From SZUA-442 sp963759175 (lineage in GTDB: Bacteria; Actinomycetota; Acidimicrobiia; Spongiisociales; UBA5794): a stretch of DNA of 48,716 bases. Where the stretch lies: the NCBI GenBank assembly GCA_963759175.1, contig CAVWXP010000011.1, positions 1-48,716 on the forward strand. Reading direction: 5' to 3'. Positions 9,429 through 17,749 of this stretch are shown piece after piece. Each line of letters starts with the position of its first letter. The stretch's first letter is position 1. The notes beneath the pieces are model-generated. The model saw only the letters and a program-made list of their open reading frames with translations, had not been told where the DNA came from and did no database searches. The position numbers and the translations under genes are program-made.

Positions 9429-11207
9429 TCAGGTGATCACCACGGGATGGTGTTCGAGCACATCGACGGCGTGGCGATACCCCACCTCGATGATGTCGTC
9501 GCACGCCGCGTAATCCATGAAGCCGAACTCACCGACGGGCGGCCGAATGACGAGATCGGCATCGACGTCCTTGGCGCTTCCCGAGATGGTCGAAGCAGCG
9601 ATGAGCAACTCGATGAGGCCCGGTACCTCCAGGCGTCGCTTCCACGGCAGGAACCTGCTGCGGGCCACCCTCCAACCGGAGAGCGAACCCGTGTCGGGGA
9701 GGTCGCTCGATGCCAGGTCGCTACGCGCCCGAAGGTCGATGGCGATCATGCGGTGGGGTGCGAACACCTCGGTCATCGTCGCGGTGGGAACGTTGTCGAG
9801 GACGCCACCGTCGACCAGCACATGGCCATCGGAGCTGCGCATCGGCGGGAACACGCCAGGGATCGAGACGCTCGATCGCACCGCCTCCCACACGGGACCC
9901 GAGCGGTGCACGTGGACCCTGCCCTCGGTGAGGTCGGTGCTGACACAGAAGAAGTCGGTCCACAGGTCCCTGATATCCGCATCGCCGTAGCCGTCGCGCA
10001 TCCCGTCGGTGAGTCGCTTGCCACGTGCCACCGCAACGGCAGGGAACGTGGAATCGACGAGGGATCCGCGCTCGAAGGTGACCCACCGTTCGAGCTCGAC
10101 GAGGCGTTCCCAGGTGAACCCCATCGCACATCCAGCTGCGATCGACGCCCCGATGCTGGCTCCGCCGACATGGTCGATGGGGATGCCAGCCTCGATGAGG
10201 GCCTTCCACACTCCGAGGTGGGCGAACCCTCGGGCGCCACCTCCGCCGAACACGACGCCGACGCTCGCTCCCCGCACGATGCGAGCGACCCGGGCGATGT
10301 CGTCCCGCGAACCGTGGCGAATGTGGTGATAACGCACACACGGCCGCTCGGCGAGGACGTCAGCCGTCCCATCCGGACGTTCCGTGTCGTGCACGAGGAC
10401 GAGCTGGCTGTCGGATGTGTCGGTGTCGTCCTCGTATTCGCCGTACTCGGTCATGGCGTCGGCGTAGCCCACGAGCAGACTGACATCGGACTGCCTGTGG
10501 CACATCTCGGTCCACTCGGTGTTGTCGGCCTCACCCACGAGAATCACGTAGTCGTTGCGATCCTCGACGCGGTGGAGGTACTGGGCCGTCCCCGCAACCG
10601 TGGCGTCTGCGCCGAGGTCACGACGAACCGTGGCAGCGGTCACCACCTCGACGCGTTGGGTGCCGAGCTCTTCTGCGAAGGCCCTGGCGAACTCATAGTG
10701 TGCCGGCCGGCCGCCCGCCGGGAGCACGGCGACAACCGAGGCTGAGGCTTGGGGCCCCTGGTCGTGGATCGAGTGGTTCAACCGATGCATCACGGTGCGG
10801 GTCACATCCAGCAACGCCTCGGGGTGTTCCAGGACGATGGATCGGAAATCGCTCGCACCGATCCGCATGAGGGCCGAGTCCCTGCGGGCACGGACCGTTG
10901 CAGAGCGGGGTTCCTCCGTGATGAGGGCCATCTCGCCCACGACGTCCCCTGGCCCCAGGTGATTGACGGAGCGCATGGAACCGTCGCTCGACCGGGTGAG
11001 CACATCGAGCCGTCCGGCGATGACGACGAAGGCTTCGTCGCCCGTGGTGCCCTCTTCCATCACGGCATCCCCGGCTGGTACGAGCATGATCGTGGCGCAG
11101 TCCGCCACGGCTGCGAGCGATTCGTCGGCGAGCTGGCGGAAGACCGGGCTGGAACGCAGATGGCGCAGGACGTCATCGGTCGACCAATCGACGCGGTCCA
11201 CGGTCAC
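9429..11207 (-). CDS. Patatin-like phospholipase with N-terminal cyclic-nucleotide-binding domain (NTE / Rv2565-like)
   Basis: About 592 residues from the GTG at 11207, which follows GAAGGGCGAAC; the frame is open to 11234. Residues 5-130 form a CNB domain with a textbook phosphate-binding cassette, VGEMALITEEPRSATV, retaining the ribose-binding Glu and phosphate-binding Arg. A middle Rossmann-like region (about 150-310) precedes the patatin domain. That domain has oxyanion loop FGGGGARGFAH, nucleophile elbow GGASIGAS and the dyad Asp in VDGGVLDN. The order CNB-middle-patatin is that of bacterial neuropathy-target-esterase homologues such as mycobacterial Rv2565. Predicted role: a (lyso)phospholipase whose activity responds to a cyclic nucleotide, at or near the membrane. 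It lies between a CNB-bearing ABC exporter (66-base gap) and a cyclase, which suggests shared control. Confidence 0.92.
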   Translation of the reverse strand: MTVDRVDWSTDDVLRHLRSSPVFRQLADESLAAVADCATIMLVPAGDAVMEEGTTGDEAFVVIAGRLDVLTRSSDGSMRSVNHLGPGDVVGEMALITEEPRSATVRARRDSALMRIGASDFRSIVLEHPEALLDVTRTVMHRLNHSIHDQGPQASASVVAVLPAGGRPAHYEFARAFAEELGTQRVEVVTAATVRRDLGADATVAGTAQYLHRVEDRNDYVILVGEADNTEWTEMCHRQSDVSLLVGYADAMTEYGEYEDDTDTSDSQLVLVHDTERPDGTADVLAERPCVRYHHIRHGSRDDIARVARIVRGASVGVVFGGGGARGFAHLGVWKALIEAGIPIDHVGGASIGASIAAGCAMGFTWERLVELERWVTFERGSLVDSTFPAVAVARGKRLTDGMRDGYGDADIRDLWTDFFCVSTDLTEGRVHVHRSGPVWEAVRSSVSIPGVFPPMRSSDGHVLVDGGVLDNVPTATMTEVFAPHRMIAIDLRARSDLASSDLPDTGSLSGWRVARSRFLPWKRRLEVPGLIELLIAASTISGSAKDVDADLVIRPPVGEFGFMDYAACDDIIEVGYRHAVDVLEHHPVVIT

Positions 11208-11273
11208 GTTCGCCCTTCTTCCATGGTGTCGCACGCTAGTTGAGCCGCTGTGTCGTCTGCTGTCCCCATCGCG

Positions 11274-13457
11274 TCAGATGCGCTCGGGGACAGCAGCATT
11301 CTCTTCGGCTCGACGTGAAGCGGCAGCTTCCACCGCAGCTGCGGCCTCGGGCACGGTTGCGAGGAGCTGATTGAACGCATGGCGGTCGAGCCGCAACAAC
11401 GTGGTTGGTTTCCGCACCCGCACGCTGGCATTGCGGCGTTCCTTGCTCAAGAGGGCCATCTCTCCGAAGAAGTCGCCATCCTCGAGGTAGGCGACGGTTG
11501 CTTCGTCCTCCGTGCCAAGCCCTCGCACGACCTCGACGACACCGCGTGCGATGACATAGAACGCATCGCCGTGCTGGCCTTCCCTGAAGACCACGTCCCC
11601 GCCGGGGCGATATCGGGACTCGAAGGCCGATGCGAGATCCTCCAGTACGCCCGATTCGAGGTCGGCGAAGATCGGGATGCCGCGGAGCCGCTCGGCATGG
11701 ACCCTCGCTGACAGGCCATTGGCGGCGACGTCGAATCCATGTTGCTTCGACCACATGGTGGCGAATGATCCGTCGCGTTCGAGCAACTCGCCGAATGTCC
11801 CCGTTTCGACCACGGAGCCGTCCGCTATCACGGCGATGAGGTCGGCTGTCTTGATGGACTCGAGGCGATGGGTCACCGAGATGATCGTGCGGCCGTGGCG
11901 AAGATCCTCGATCGCCTCGGTCAACTCAGCCTCGCTCTCGGGATCGAGTCCCGATGCCACCTCATCGAGGAGCACGAGGGCGGGATCTCGCAGGAGGGCC
12001 CTGGCGATTCCGACCCTCTGCGTCTCGCCTGCCGAGAGGGTGATTCCCTCTGCGGTGAGCTCGGTGTCGAGCCCGTCGGGAAGGCGGCGAACGATGGAGT
12101 CGAGTCCGGACTCGGTGATCACACGCTCCAGCACCTCATCGGAGACCTCAGCGGCGCCGAGTGTCACGTTCTCTCGCAGCGAGGCGTTGAACAAGAACGT
12201 GTCCTGGAACGCGATGCCGACGCTCCGACGCATGTCGTCGGTATCGACCGATGCCAGATCGACGCCATCGACGGCGACCGTGCCTTCCTCGATGCCGTAG
12301 AGCTTGATGAGCACATTGAGCAGGCTGCTCTTGCCCGAACCGTTCGGGCCGACCACCGCCACGTAGCTCTGTTCGGGCACGGTGAGGGAAACCCCCCGGA
12401 GCTGGGCCGGGCCGTCCGGGCGATAGCGGAAGGTGATGTCGTCGAACTCGATCGTGCCGGACATCGTCGGTGTGGGCACCGAGCCGCCCTCGTGGGGAGC
12501 AGCCGCGACGGCGAGGAGGCGATCGATCCGTCGGATGCCCGCTTCCGACTGCTTGATCGAAGGCAGCACGTCCATCCCGAACACGGACGCCTGGTACGAG
12601 AACTCGACGAGGATCGCCGTGAACGCAGCGAAGCTTCCCGGGTCGAGGTCGCCGGAGAAGGCCAGGACGGCACCGGCAATGATGATGAGCAGCTTGGTGA
12701 ACTCGACGGCGTACTCGGCGATGACCATCTCGAGGCCGATCCGGGTCTCCGCCCGCTCCGACACGTCGCGCAGCCGGGCGATGCGCCTCGTGAACCGGGT
12801 CCGGGATTGATCGCCGAGCGCGTAGGCCCGGATGATCCGCTGCGCACGGAGGTTCCCTGACACGTCGTCGAGGACCTCGGCGATCGCCTTCTTCTCCTCG
12901 TCGAGCGCCTCAGCGGACGCCGGGGCGAAGCGATACACCAGGTACACGACGAGCGGGATGGCCACCACGGAGAAGCCAGCAAGACCGGCGTCGAGGAGGA
13001 ACATCACCGGGACGTAGAGGGCCATGGCCGTCAGCGCCCGCATACCGATGAGTGGTTTGCGGATGACGCCCTGCGAGAGCTGGGCGATGTCGGACGAGAA
13101 GTGGGCCATGAGGTCGCCGATGGCTGCGCGGTCGTGGAACGCCATCGGGAGGCGCTGGAGGTGATTGAAGGCCGCGGTGCGCACGTCGGCGATGATCTCC
13201 GATGTCGCCTTCGCCGTCAGCTTGGCTGCGACCAGACCCGATCCGAACGACACGAGGAACCCGACCGCGAGGAGGCCGGCGACCGTCCACACCGACGTGT
13301 TGGGTTCGGGATCGATCACCTGGTCGATGACGAACTTGATGGCGAGTGCGAGTACGACCGCGAACACGGCGCGCAGCATCATCGTGATCACCAGACCGAT
13401 CCCGAGCAATCGGTGCGGCTTCCAGAACTCGAGTATCCGTCCGAAGGTGGAGAGCAC
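11274..13457 (-). CDS. ABC exporter (fused TMD-NBD) with C-terminal cyclic-nucleotide-binding domain
   Basis: 727 residues from a GTG preceded by AGGGAAG. Residues 1-310 are an ABC type-1 exporter membrane domain with six helices. Residues about 335-565 form the nucleotide-binding domain: Walker A GPNGSGKSS, Q-loop AFQDTFLFNASLRENV, signature LSAGETQRV (a variant of LSGGQ), Walker B ALVLLDEVASGLD, H-loop SVTHRLES. Residues about 605-715 form a CNB domain with cassette FGEMALLSKERRNASV, which keeps the Glu and Arg needed to hold the cyclic phosphate. A CNB domain at the C-terminus of an ABC half-transporter is uncommon. One half-transporter per chain implies a homodimer. It is the first gene of the three-gene cyclic-nucleotide cluster. 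Transport could be gated by the messenger, or the messenger could be a cargo; both are inference. Confidence 0.93.
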   Translation of the reverse strand: MLSTFGRILEFWKPHRLLGIGLVITMMLRAVFAVVLALAIKFVIDQVIDPEPNTSVWTVAGLLAVGFLVSFGSGLVAAKLTAKATSEIIADVRTAAFNHLQRLPMAFHDRAAIGDLMAHFSSDIAQLSQGVIRKPLIGMRALTAMALYVPVMFLLDAGLAGFSVVAIPLVVYLVYRFAPASAEALDEEKKAIAEVLDDVSGNLRAQRIIRAYALGDQSRTRFTRRIARLRDVSERAETRIGLEMVIAEYAVEFTKLLIIIAGAVLAFSGDLDPGSFAAFTAILVEFSYQASVFGMDVLPSIKQSEAGIRRIDRLLAVAAAPHEGGSVPTPTMSGTIEFDDITFRYRPDGPAQLRGVSLTVPEQSYVAVVGPNGSGKSSLLNVLIKLYGIEEGTVAVDGVDLASVDTDDMRRSVGIAFQDTFLFNASLRENVTLGAAEVSDEVLERVITESGLDSIVRRLPDGLDTELTAEGITLSAGETQRVGIARALLRDPALVLLDEVASGLDPESEAELTEAIEDLRHGRTIISVTHRLESIKTADLIAVIADGSVVETGTFGELLERDGSFATMWSKQHGFDVAANGLSARVHAERLRGIPIFADLESGVLEDLASAFESRYRPGGDVVFREGQHGDAFYVIARGVVEVVRGLGTEDEATVAYLEDGDFFGEMALLSKERRNASVRVRKPTTLLRLDRHAFNQLLATVPEAAAAVEAAASRRAEENAAVPERI

Positions 13458-13550
13458 AGGCTTCCCTGGAGGTGCGATCGCAGCAACCTAGGCGATTCTC
13501 GACGACCTCGCCCAGTGGCGCCCTTCGACGTCCTTCGGTAGCTTGGCGCC

Positions 13551-14471
13551 ATGCGCATCGGACTCATCGCCCAGCTCCACGGCCGCCCTGGTGGCGACCT
13601 CGATCCGTCATGGTCCGACATCAAGGCACTTGCAACCACCGCCGAGGCCGTCGGCTTCGACATGTTCGTGTTCGAGGACTCCCTGCTCCTACGAGGAACC
13701 GAGCACGCTGACGGCTGTTGGGAGTCGGTGGCGATCGCTGCAGCGGTTGCGGAAGCCACGAGCACGATCCGCTTCGGCCAGTCCGTCATCAATTCCCCGT
13801 ACCGGTCACCGGCGATGACCGCGTCCATCGCCACCACTCTCGACGAGATCTCCCAGGGGCGATACGTCCTCGGTATCGGTGCAGGCAACACGCCCGATTC
13901 CGACTACGAGGCGTTCGGGTTCCCCACCGACCACCGATACTCGCGATTCGCTGAAGCCATCGGGATCATCCACACGCTGCTGCGCACCGGCAAGGTGGAC
14001 CACGCAGGCGAGTACTACACGGCCAAGGACGCCGAGCTCGTCCTGCGCGGGCCCTCTCCAACAGGTCCCACCATCAACATCGCCGCTGGTGGTGCCAAGA
14101 TGCTCCGACTCGTCGCCAGGTACGCCGACGCTTGGAACTGGTGGGCATGGGATGAGACGCCCTCCCAGATCACCGAGCGCATGATCCCGATCATCGCCGA
14201 GCTGCACCGGGCTTGTGACGAGGTCGGAAGGGACCACCACGAGATCGAGCGGACGATGGACCTGTACTCGGTCACGCCTCCCGGCTTCTCGGCAGATGGT
14301 TCGGGAATGGAGCAGCCGATTGCGGGCACGGCATCGGAGATCGCCAAGCAGCTTCTCGGCCTCCGGTCCCTCGGGATCGCCGAGGTCCGGATCGACCTCA
14401 CCGACAAATCCCCAGCTGCCGTCGAGGCGATGGCGCCCGTCGTCGCCATCGTGCACGCGGATGGTCACTGA
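13551..14471 (+). CDS. LLM-class (F420/FMN-dependent) oxidoreductase
   Basis: 306 residues of the luciferase-like TIM-barrel family. Seen: N-terminal strand MRIGLIAQLHG, the FGQSVINSPYRSPAMTA strand-helix region, the conserved S-x-G-R-x-x-L-G-I-G-A-G phosphate/cofactor motif as SQGRYVLGIGAGN, and a C-terminal INIAAGGAKMLRL stretch. In actinobacteria such proteins often use coenzyme F420, but FMN cannot be excluded from sequence. It is divergent from the CNB-ABC gene cluster and about 90 bases away, so the two promoters share the region 13458-13550. Substrate unknown. Confidence 0.88.
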   Translation: MRIGLIAQLHGRPGGDLDPSWSDIKALATTAEAVGFDMFVFEDSLLLRGTEHADGCWESVAIAAAVAEATSTIRFGQSVINSPYRSPAMTASIATTLDEISQGRYVLGIGAGNTPDSDYEAFGFPTDHRYSRFAEAIGIIHTLLRTGKVDHAGEYYTAKDAELVLRGPSPTGPTINIAAGGAKMLRLVARYADAWNWWAWDETPSQITERMIPIIAELHRACDEVGRDHHEIERTMDLYSVTPPGFSADGSGMEQPIAGTASEIAKQLLGLRSLGIAEVRIDLTDKSPAAVEAMAPVVAIVHADGH

Positions 14472-14525
14472 CGAAGCCGGATTCATCCGATTCCAGATGA
14501 AACGGAGCTACGTACCGGCCCGCCC

Positions 14526-14978
14526 TCATGCCGAACGAGCATCATCCTCGGCCAAGGCAGCGAGCTTGGCGAGATCGGCGTGCGCCCTCGCGTGATCCTC
14601 GACGGAGGAGTCGCATGGTCAGGTTCCCGGCCAAATGCGACCCCGAGCCGGACCACTCGAGATCGATGTGGGTGCCACCATCCGTCGCGTCGGAGGTCGG
14701 GTCTCGACAACAGCCGTGATCCCCCCACCTGAAACCGTCGAGCGGTAGAAGCGACCCGGGTTGGCCAGCTCCAACGTGTCGGTCATCACCACAGTACGGC
14801 CGAACGATCCACGATACGTGGCACGCCCAACACACCCCGCCTCCCCCGGCACTCCGCGCACGACCTCGAACCGCTCGAGGCCATCGGTCCACAAGGGGGC
14901 GCGCGTCGCGTCGAGCAGCACACCCACGACCGCATCGACGGGGGCGGCGATGTCCACGGACGCTCGTACCTCGACCAT
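14526..14978 (-). CDS. SRPBCC (START-like) family protein, two frame breaks
   Basis: Reading from the ATG at 14978 gives VEVRASVDIAAPVDAVVGVLLD, the classic first strand and helix of polyketide-cyclase/START-like small proteins. Next comes FEVVRGVPGEAGCVGRATYRGSFG, and later TMTDTLELANPGRFYRS-like strands. Near 14700 the frame moves to one encoding GTHIDLEWSGSGSHLAGNLTMRLL. Near 14600 it moves again to one encoding the C-terminal helix VEDHARAHADLAKLAALAEDD, ending at 14526. The two breaks compensate and the total is about 150 residues, the normal length for the family. Probably a hydrophobic-ligand-binding or cyclase-like protein; no ligand can be named. The breaks look like base-calling indels. 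Confidence 0.65.
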
Positions 14979-15125
14979 GGGTCCATTATCCACCCCCGCG
15001 GCCTGCGGGCGCTGGGTGGGATGAAGCGGTCCTTCGATGAGCCTGAACAGGCTGGGGATCGTCTCGATGTGCGACTGAGCCGTATAGGCTAGATGATAAG
15101 CAGTAGACTTTTCATGTTTGTAGGC

Positions 15126-15151
15126 ATATTATCGTGTTAACAGGAGAATAT
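15126..15151. promoter_or_regulatory. Candidate HipB operator/promoter region
   Basis: An AT-rich island in GC-rich DNA directly before hipB. ATATTATC at 15126-15133 and GAGAATAT at 15144-15151 form 8-base inverted arms (7 of 8 pair) around GTGTTAACAG. The right arm overlaps the Shine-Dalgarno sequence AGGAG of hipB. HipB-type antitoxins repress their own operons from such sites, so autoregulation fits, but no direct evidence is visible. TTGTAG at 15118-15123 is a possible -35-like element. Confidence 0.45.
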
Positions 15152-15152
15152 C

Positions 15153-15463
15153 GTGTACCAGTGGACCGACGAGGCCATCCTCGATGAACTCGGGCGTCGC
15201 ATCCGCCGAACCGGCTCAACAGCAACACGACCCAGGCCGATCTCGCCGCGCAGGCAGGGATCTCCGTGGACACCCTGCGGAACATCGAGGCGGGCGAGGG
15301 CATGACGCTCACCTCGCTCATCCGGGTACTGCGAGCCATGGACGCCCTCGACCATCTCGACGCCGTCCTCCCCGATCCGGGCCCGTCACCGATGCAACTG
15401 CTCGCCCTTCGAGGTGAGGAACGCCAGCGGGCATCGGGATCGAGGGACGATGGCACCGGTTGA
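15153..15463 (+). CDS. hipB: XRE-family antitoxin HipB (one frame break)
   Basis: Starts at GTG 15153 after AGGAGAATATC. The N-terminus VYQWTDEAILDELGRRIRR is read in frame, then near 15214 one base appears to be missing. The next frame gives RLNSNTTQADLAAQAGISVDTLRNIEAGEG..., a clear HTH_3 helix-turn-helix with the turn at QAGIS. The full protein would be about 103 residues, normal for HipB. Its end overlaps the hipA start by 14 bases, the usual hipBA arrangement. Function: DNA-binding antitoxin that neutralises HipA and represses the operon. Without correcting the break only the second part (from about 15216) is readable. Confidence 0.75.
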
Positions 15464-16734
15464 TGTCGCCGAGGTCCGCATGTGGGGCACCACGGTGGGG
15501 GCCGTTGCGTGGGACGTCACGCGGTCCGTCGCCACCTTCGAGTACGCCGAGGGGTTCCGCCGAACCGGTCTCGAGGTGGCACCGCTGCAGATGCCCCTCC
15601 GTGCCGGGACCTTCCGGTTTCCCAACCTGGGATGGGAGGCGTTCCACGGCCTGCCAGGGATGCTCGCCGATTCCCTCCCCGATCGGTGGGGGACACAACT
15701 CGTCAACGCCTGGCTCGACGCACAGGGCCGCCCCGCGAATCGTTCAGTCCGGTAGAGCGCCTCTGCTACATCGGGCCCCGCGGCATGGGGGCACTCGAGT
15801 ACCGCCCGGCGATGCGAGGTCTCGGACGATCCGAGGCCGTCGACGTCGACCATCTCGCCGACCTCGCTCGGGAGGTACTCGAGGACCGGATGGACTTCTC
15901 GACCGATCTCAGCGACGACGGACTCGAAGACCTCCTCCAAGTGGGGACATCGGCAGGAGGCATGCGTGCCAAGGCCGTGATCGCGTGGGAACCGACCACG
16001 GGGGCTGTGCGCAGTGGACAGGTGCGAGCGCCCGACGGATTCGAGTACTGGCTCCTGAAGTTCGACATCGGCTCATCCGACCGGACCCTCGGCGACCCGC
16101 AGGGGTGGGGCAGGCTCGAATACGCCTATCACCTCATGGCGACCCGTGCCGGGGTGACGATGATGCCGGCACGCCTCCACGTCGACGCTGCCGGACGTGC
16201 GCACTTCATGACCAAGCGCTTCGATCGCACCGATGACGGCGACAGGCTCCACACCCAGACCATGCAGGCGATCGCCCACGCCGACTACAACGAACCCGGA
16301 GCGTTCTCATGGGAGGAGGCACTGCGCATCACCCTTCGCCTGTGCGGCGCCTCCGATGCCAGCCAGCTCTTCCGGCGCATGGTGTTCAACGTGATCGCAC
16401 GCAACCAGGACGACCACACCAAGAACATCTCACTCATGATGGATCGCTCGGGAACTGGTCACTCGCCCCCGCCTACGACGTCATGTTCGCGCACAACCCG
16501 CACGGCCCATGGACGGCCGTCCACCAGATGACGATCGCAGGCAAGCGGGACGACATCTCCCGTCAGGACCTCCTCACCGTCGCCGACCGTCTCGGCATCC
16601 GCTCCGCCGGTCACATCATCGACGAGGTCACCGACGCCGTCCGTGACTGGCGAACCTTCTCGAACGCAGCCGACGTCGATGCCGACCTGAGCGAAGCTGT
16701 CGAAGCCACCCATCGCCTCGACATCGGACCATGA
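15450..16734 (+). CDS. hipA: HipA-family Ser/Thr kinase toxin (two frame breaks)
   Basis: About 428 residues after restoring one base near 15738 and one near 16449. The N-terminal HipA domain starts APVDVAEVRMWGTTVGAV and includes FRFPNLGWEAFHGLPGMLADSLPDRWG. After the first break comes ESFSPVERLCYIGPRGMGALEY, then the loop VGTSAGGMRAKAVI. The kinase core carries FMTKRFDRTDDG, the catalytic loop FNVIARNQDDHTKNISLMM and, after the second break, the metal-binding segment NWSLAPAYDVM. All key residues of HipA kinases (catalytic Asp, KN, AYD) are present. HipA toxins phosphorylate translation components such as glutamyl-tRNA synthetase and promote dormancy; the target here is not known. Either real decay or sequencing indels could explain the breaks. 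Confidence 0.78.
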
Positions 16735-16834
16735 GCCAGAACGGACGATCGGTTGCCGGTCACTGCGGAGCGACGCGAGGGGGTTAGCACCACGTCCCCG
16801 GAAGCCTACCATCGACCCGGGCTACCTTTCCCCG

Positions 16835-17080
16835 GTGATCACGATCCTCCAGGCCAACACCGACATCCAGGAGATCCTCAACCTCGATCTCCTCATCAAA
16901 CAGCTCGCCCTCGCGCTGGGTCTGGCGATGGTCCTCGGCAACGGATACGCCATCTACAAGGCCCGCAAGGGCGACAAGCCAAAGGATGAGGAGGGCGACT
17001 TCCGCAAGGGCCGCGCCTATTGGCTCCTCGGCGTGGGAATCCTGATCTCCGCCTGGGGCGGCATCAGCCTCGCCGCATGA
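16835..17080 (+). CDS. Small two-helix membrane protein
   Basis: 81 residues from a GTG. Two hydrophobic segments, LLIKQLALALGLAMVLGNGYAI (about 20-41) and YWLLGVGILISAWGGISLA (about 62-80), are separated by a charged loop KARKGDKPKDEEGDFRKGRA. No family recognised. Its TGA overlaps the ATG of the HAD phosphatase gene (ATGA), so the two are probably translated together. Confidence 0.7.
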   Translation: MITILQANTDIQEILNLDLLIKQLALALGLAMVLGNGYAIYKARKGDKPKDEEGDFRKGRAYWLLGVGILISAWGGISLAA

Positions 17081-17694
17081 GCACCGTCACCACCGTGCTG
17101 TTCGACCTGGGCGGCGTCCTCATCGACTGGAACCCGAACCACCTGTTCGCCGAGATCATCCCCGACGAAACCGAGCGCCAGTTCTTCCTCACCGAGATCT
17201 GCTCCCCCGCGTGGAACCACGAGATGGACGCAGGAAGGTCCGTTCCCGAGTCGGTCGCGGCACTGGCCGCCGACCATCCCGACCACGCCGAGCTGATCGG
17301 CATCTGGTGGGACCGGTGGCCCGAGATGCTCGGCGGACCCATCACCGGCACCGTCGACCTCGCCAACGAGATGTCTGAGGCAGGCATTCCCCTGTACGCC
17401 CTCACGAACTGGGCTGCCGAGACGTGGCCCCATGCCGTGGCGCGCTTCGACTTCCTCACGACACTCTTCGATGGCATCGTGGTCTCTGGCCACGAGGGCA
17501 TCGCCAAGCCGGATCCGGCCATCTTCGAACTCGTGATCGACCGCTTCGGCCTCGACCCGCCCACCACGCTGTTCATCGACGACGTGGAGGCGAACATCGC
17601 CGCAGCCGAGCAGAGGGGATTCATAACCCACCGATTCCGCACACCCGGGATCCTCGAGGAGTCGCATCGAGGGGCGGCGTTGCTGCCATCGTGA
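17077..17694 (+). CDS. HAD-superfamily hydrolase (subfamily IA)
   Basis: 205 residues with all four HAD motifs: nucleophile motif I LFDLGGVLIDW, motif II Thr in YALTNW, motif III Lys in GIAKPDPAIF and acidic motif IV FIDDVEANI. A helical cap lies between motifs I and II, typical of subfamily IA (phosphoglycolate phosphatase/epoxide-hydrolase N-terminal-like). The start at 17077 is fixed by the 4-base ATGA overlap with the small membrane protein upstream. Likely a phosphatase acting on a small metabolite; the substrate cannot be predicted. Confidence 0.9.
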   Translation: MSTVTTVLFDLGGVLIDWNPNHLFAEIIPDETERQFFLTEICSPAWNHEMDAGRSVPESVAALAADHPDHAELIGIWWDRWPEMLGGPITGTVDLANEMSEAGIPLYALTNWAAETWPHAVARFDFLTTLFDGIVVSGHEGIAKPDPAIFELVIDRFGLDPPTTLFIDDVEANIAAAEQRGFITHRFRTPGILEESHRGAALLPS

Positions 17695-17749
17695 TGATCC
17701 CGAAGGCAAATAGTCAAGGTGCGCACAGGGTGACCCATAGATTCACGAT

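Noticed and set aside
5602..13457. Straight identification as a Pycsar or CBASS system
   Set aside because: The cyclase is an sAC-like fusion, not PycC or CD-NTase, and CNB-patatin proteins occur widely in actinobacteria; only the layout is similar.
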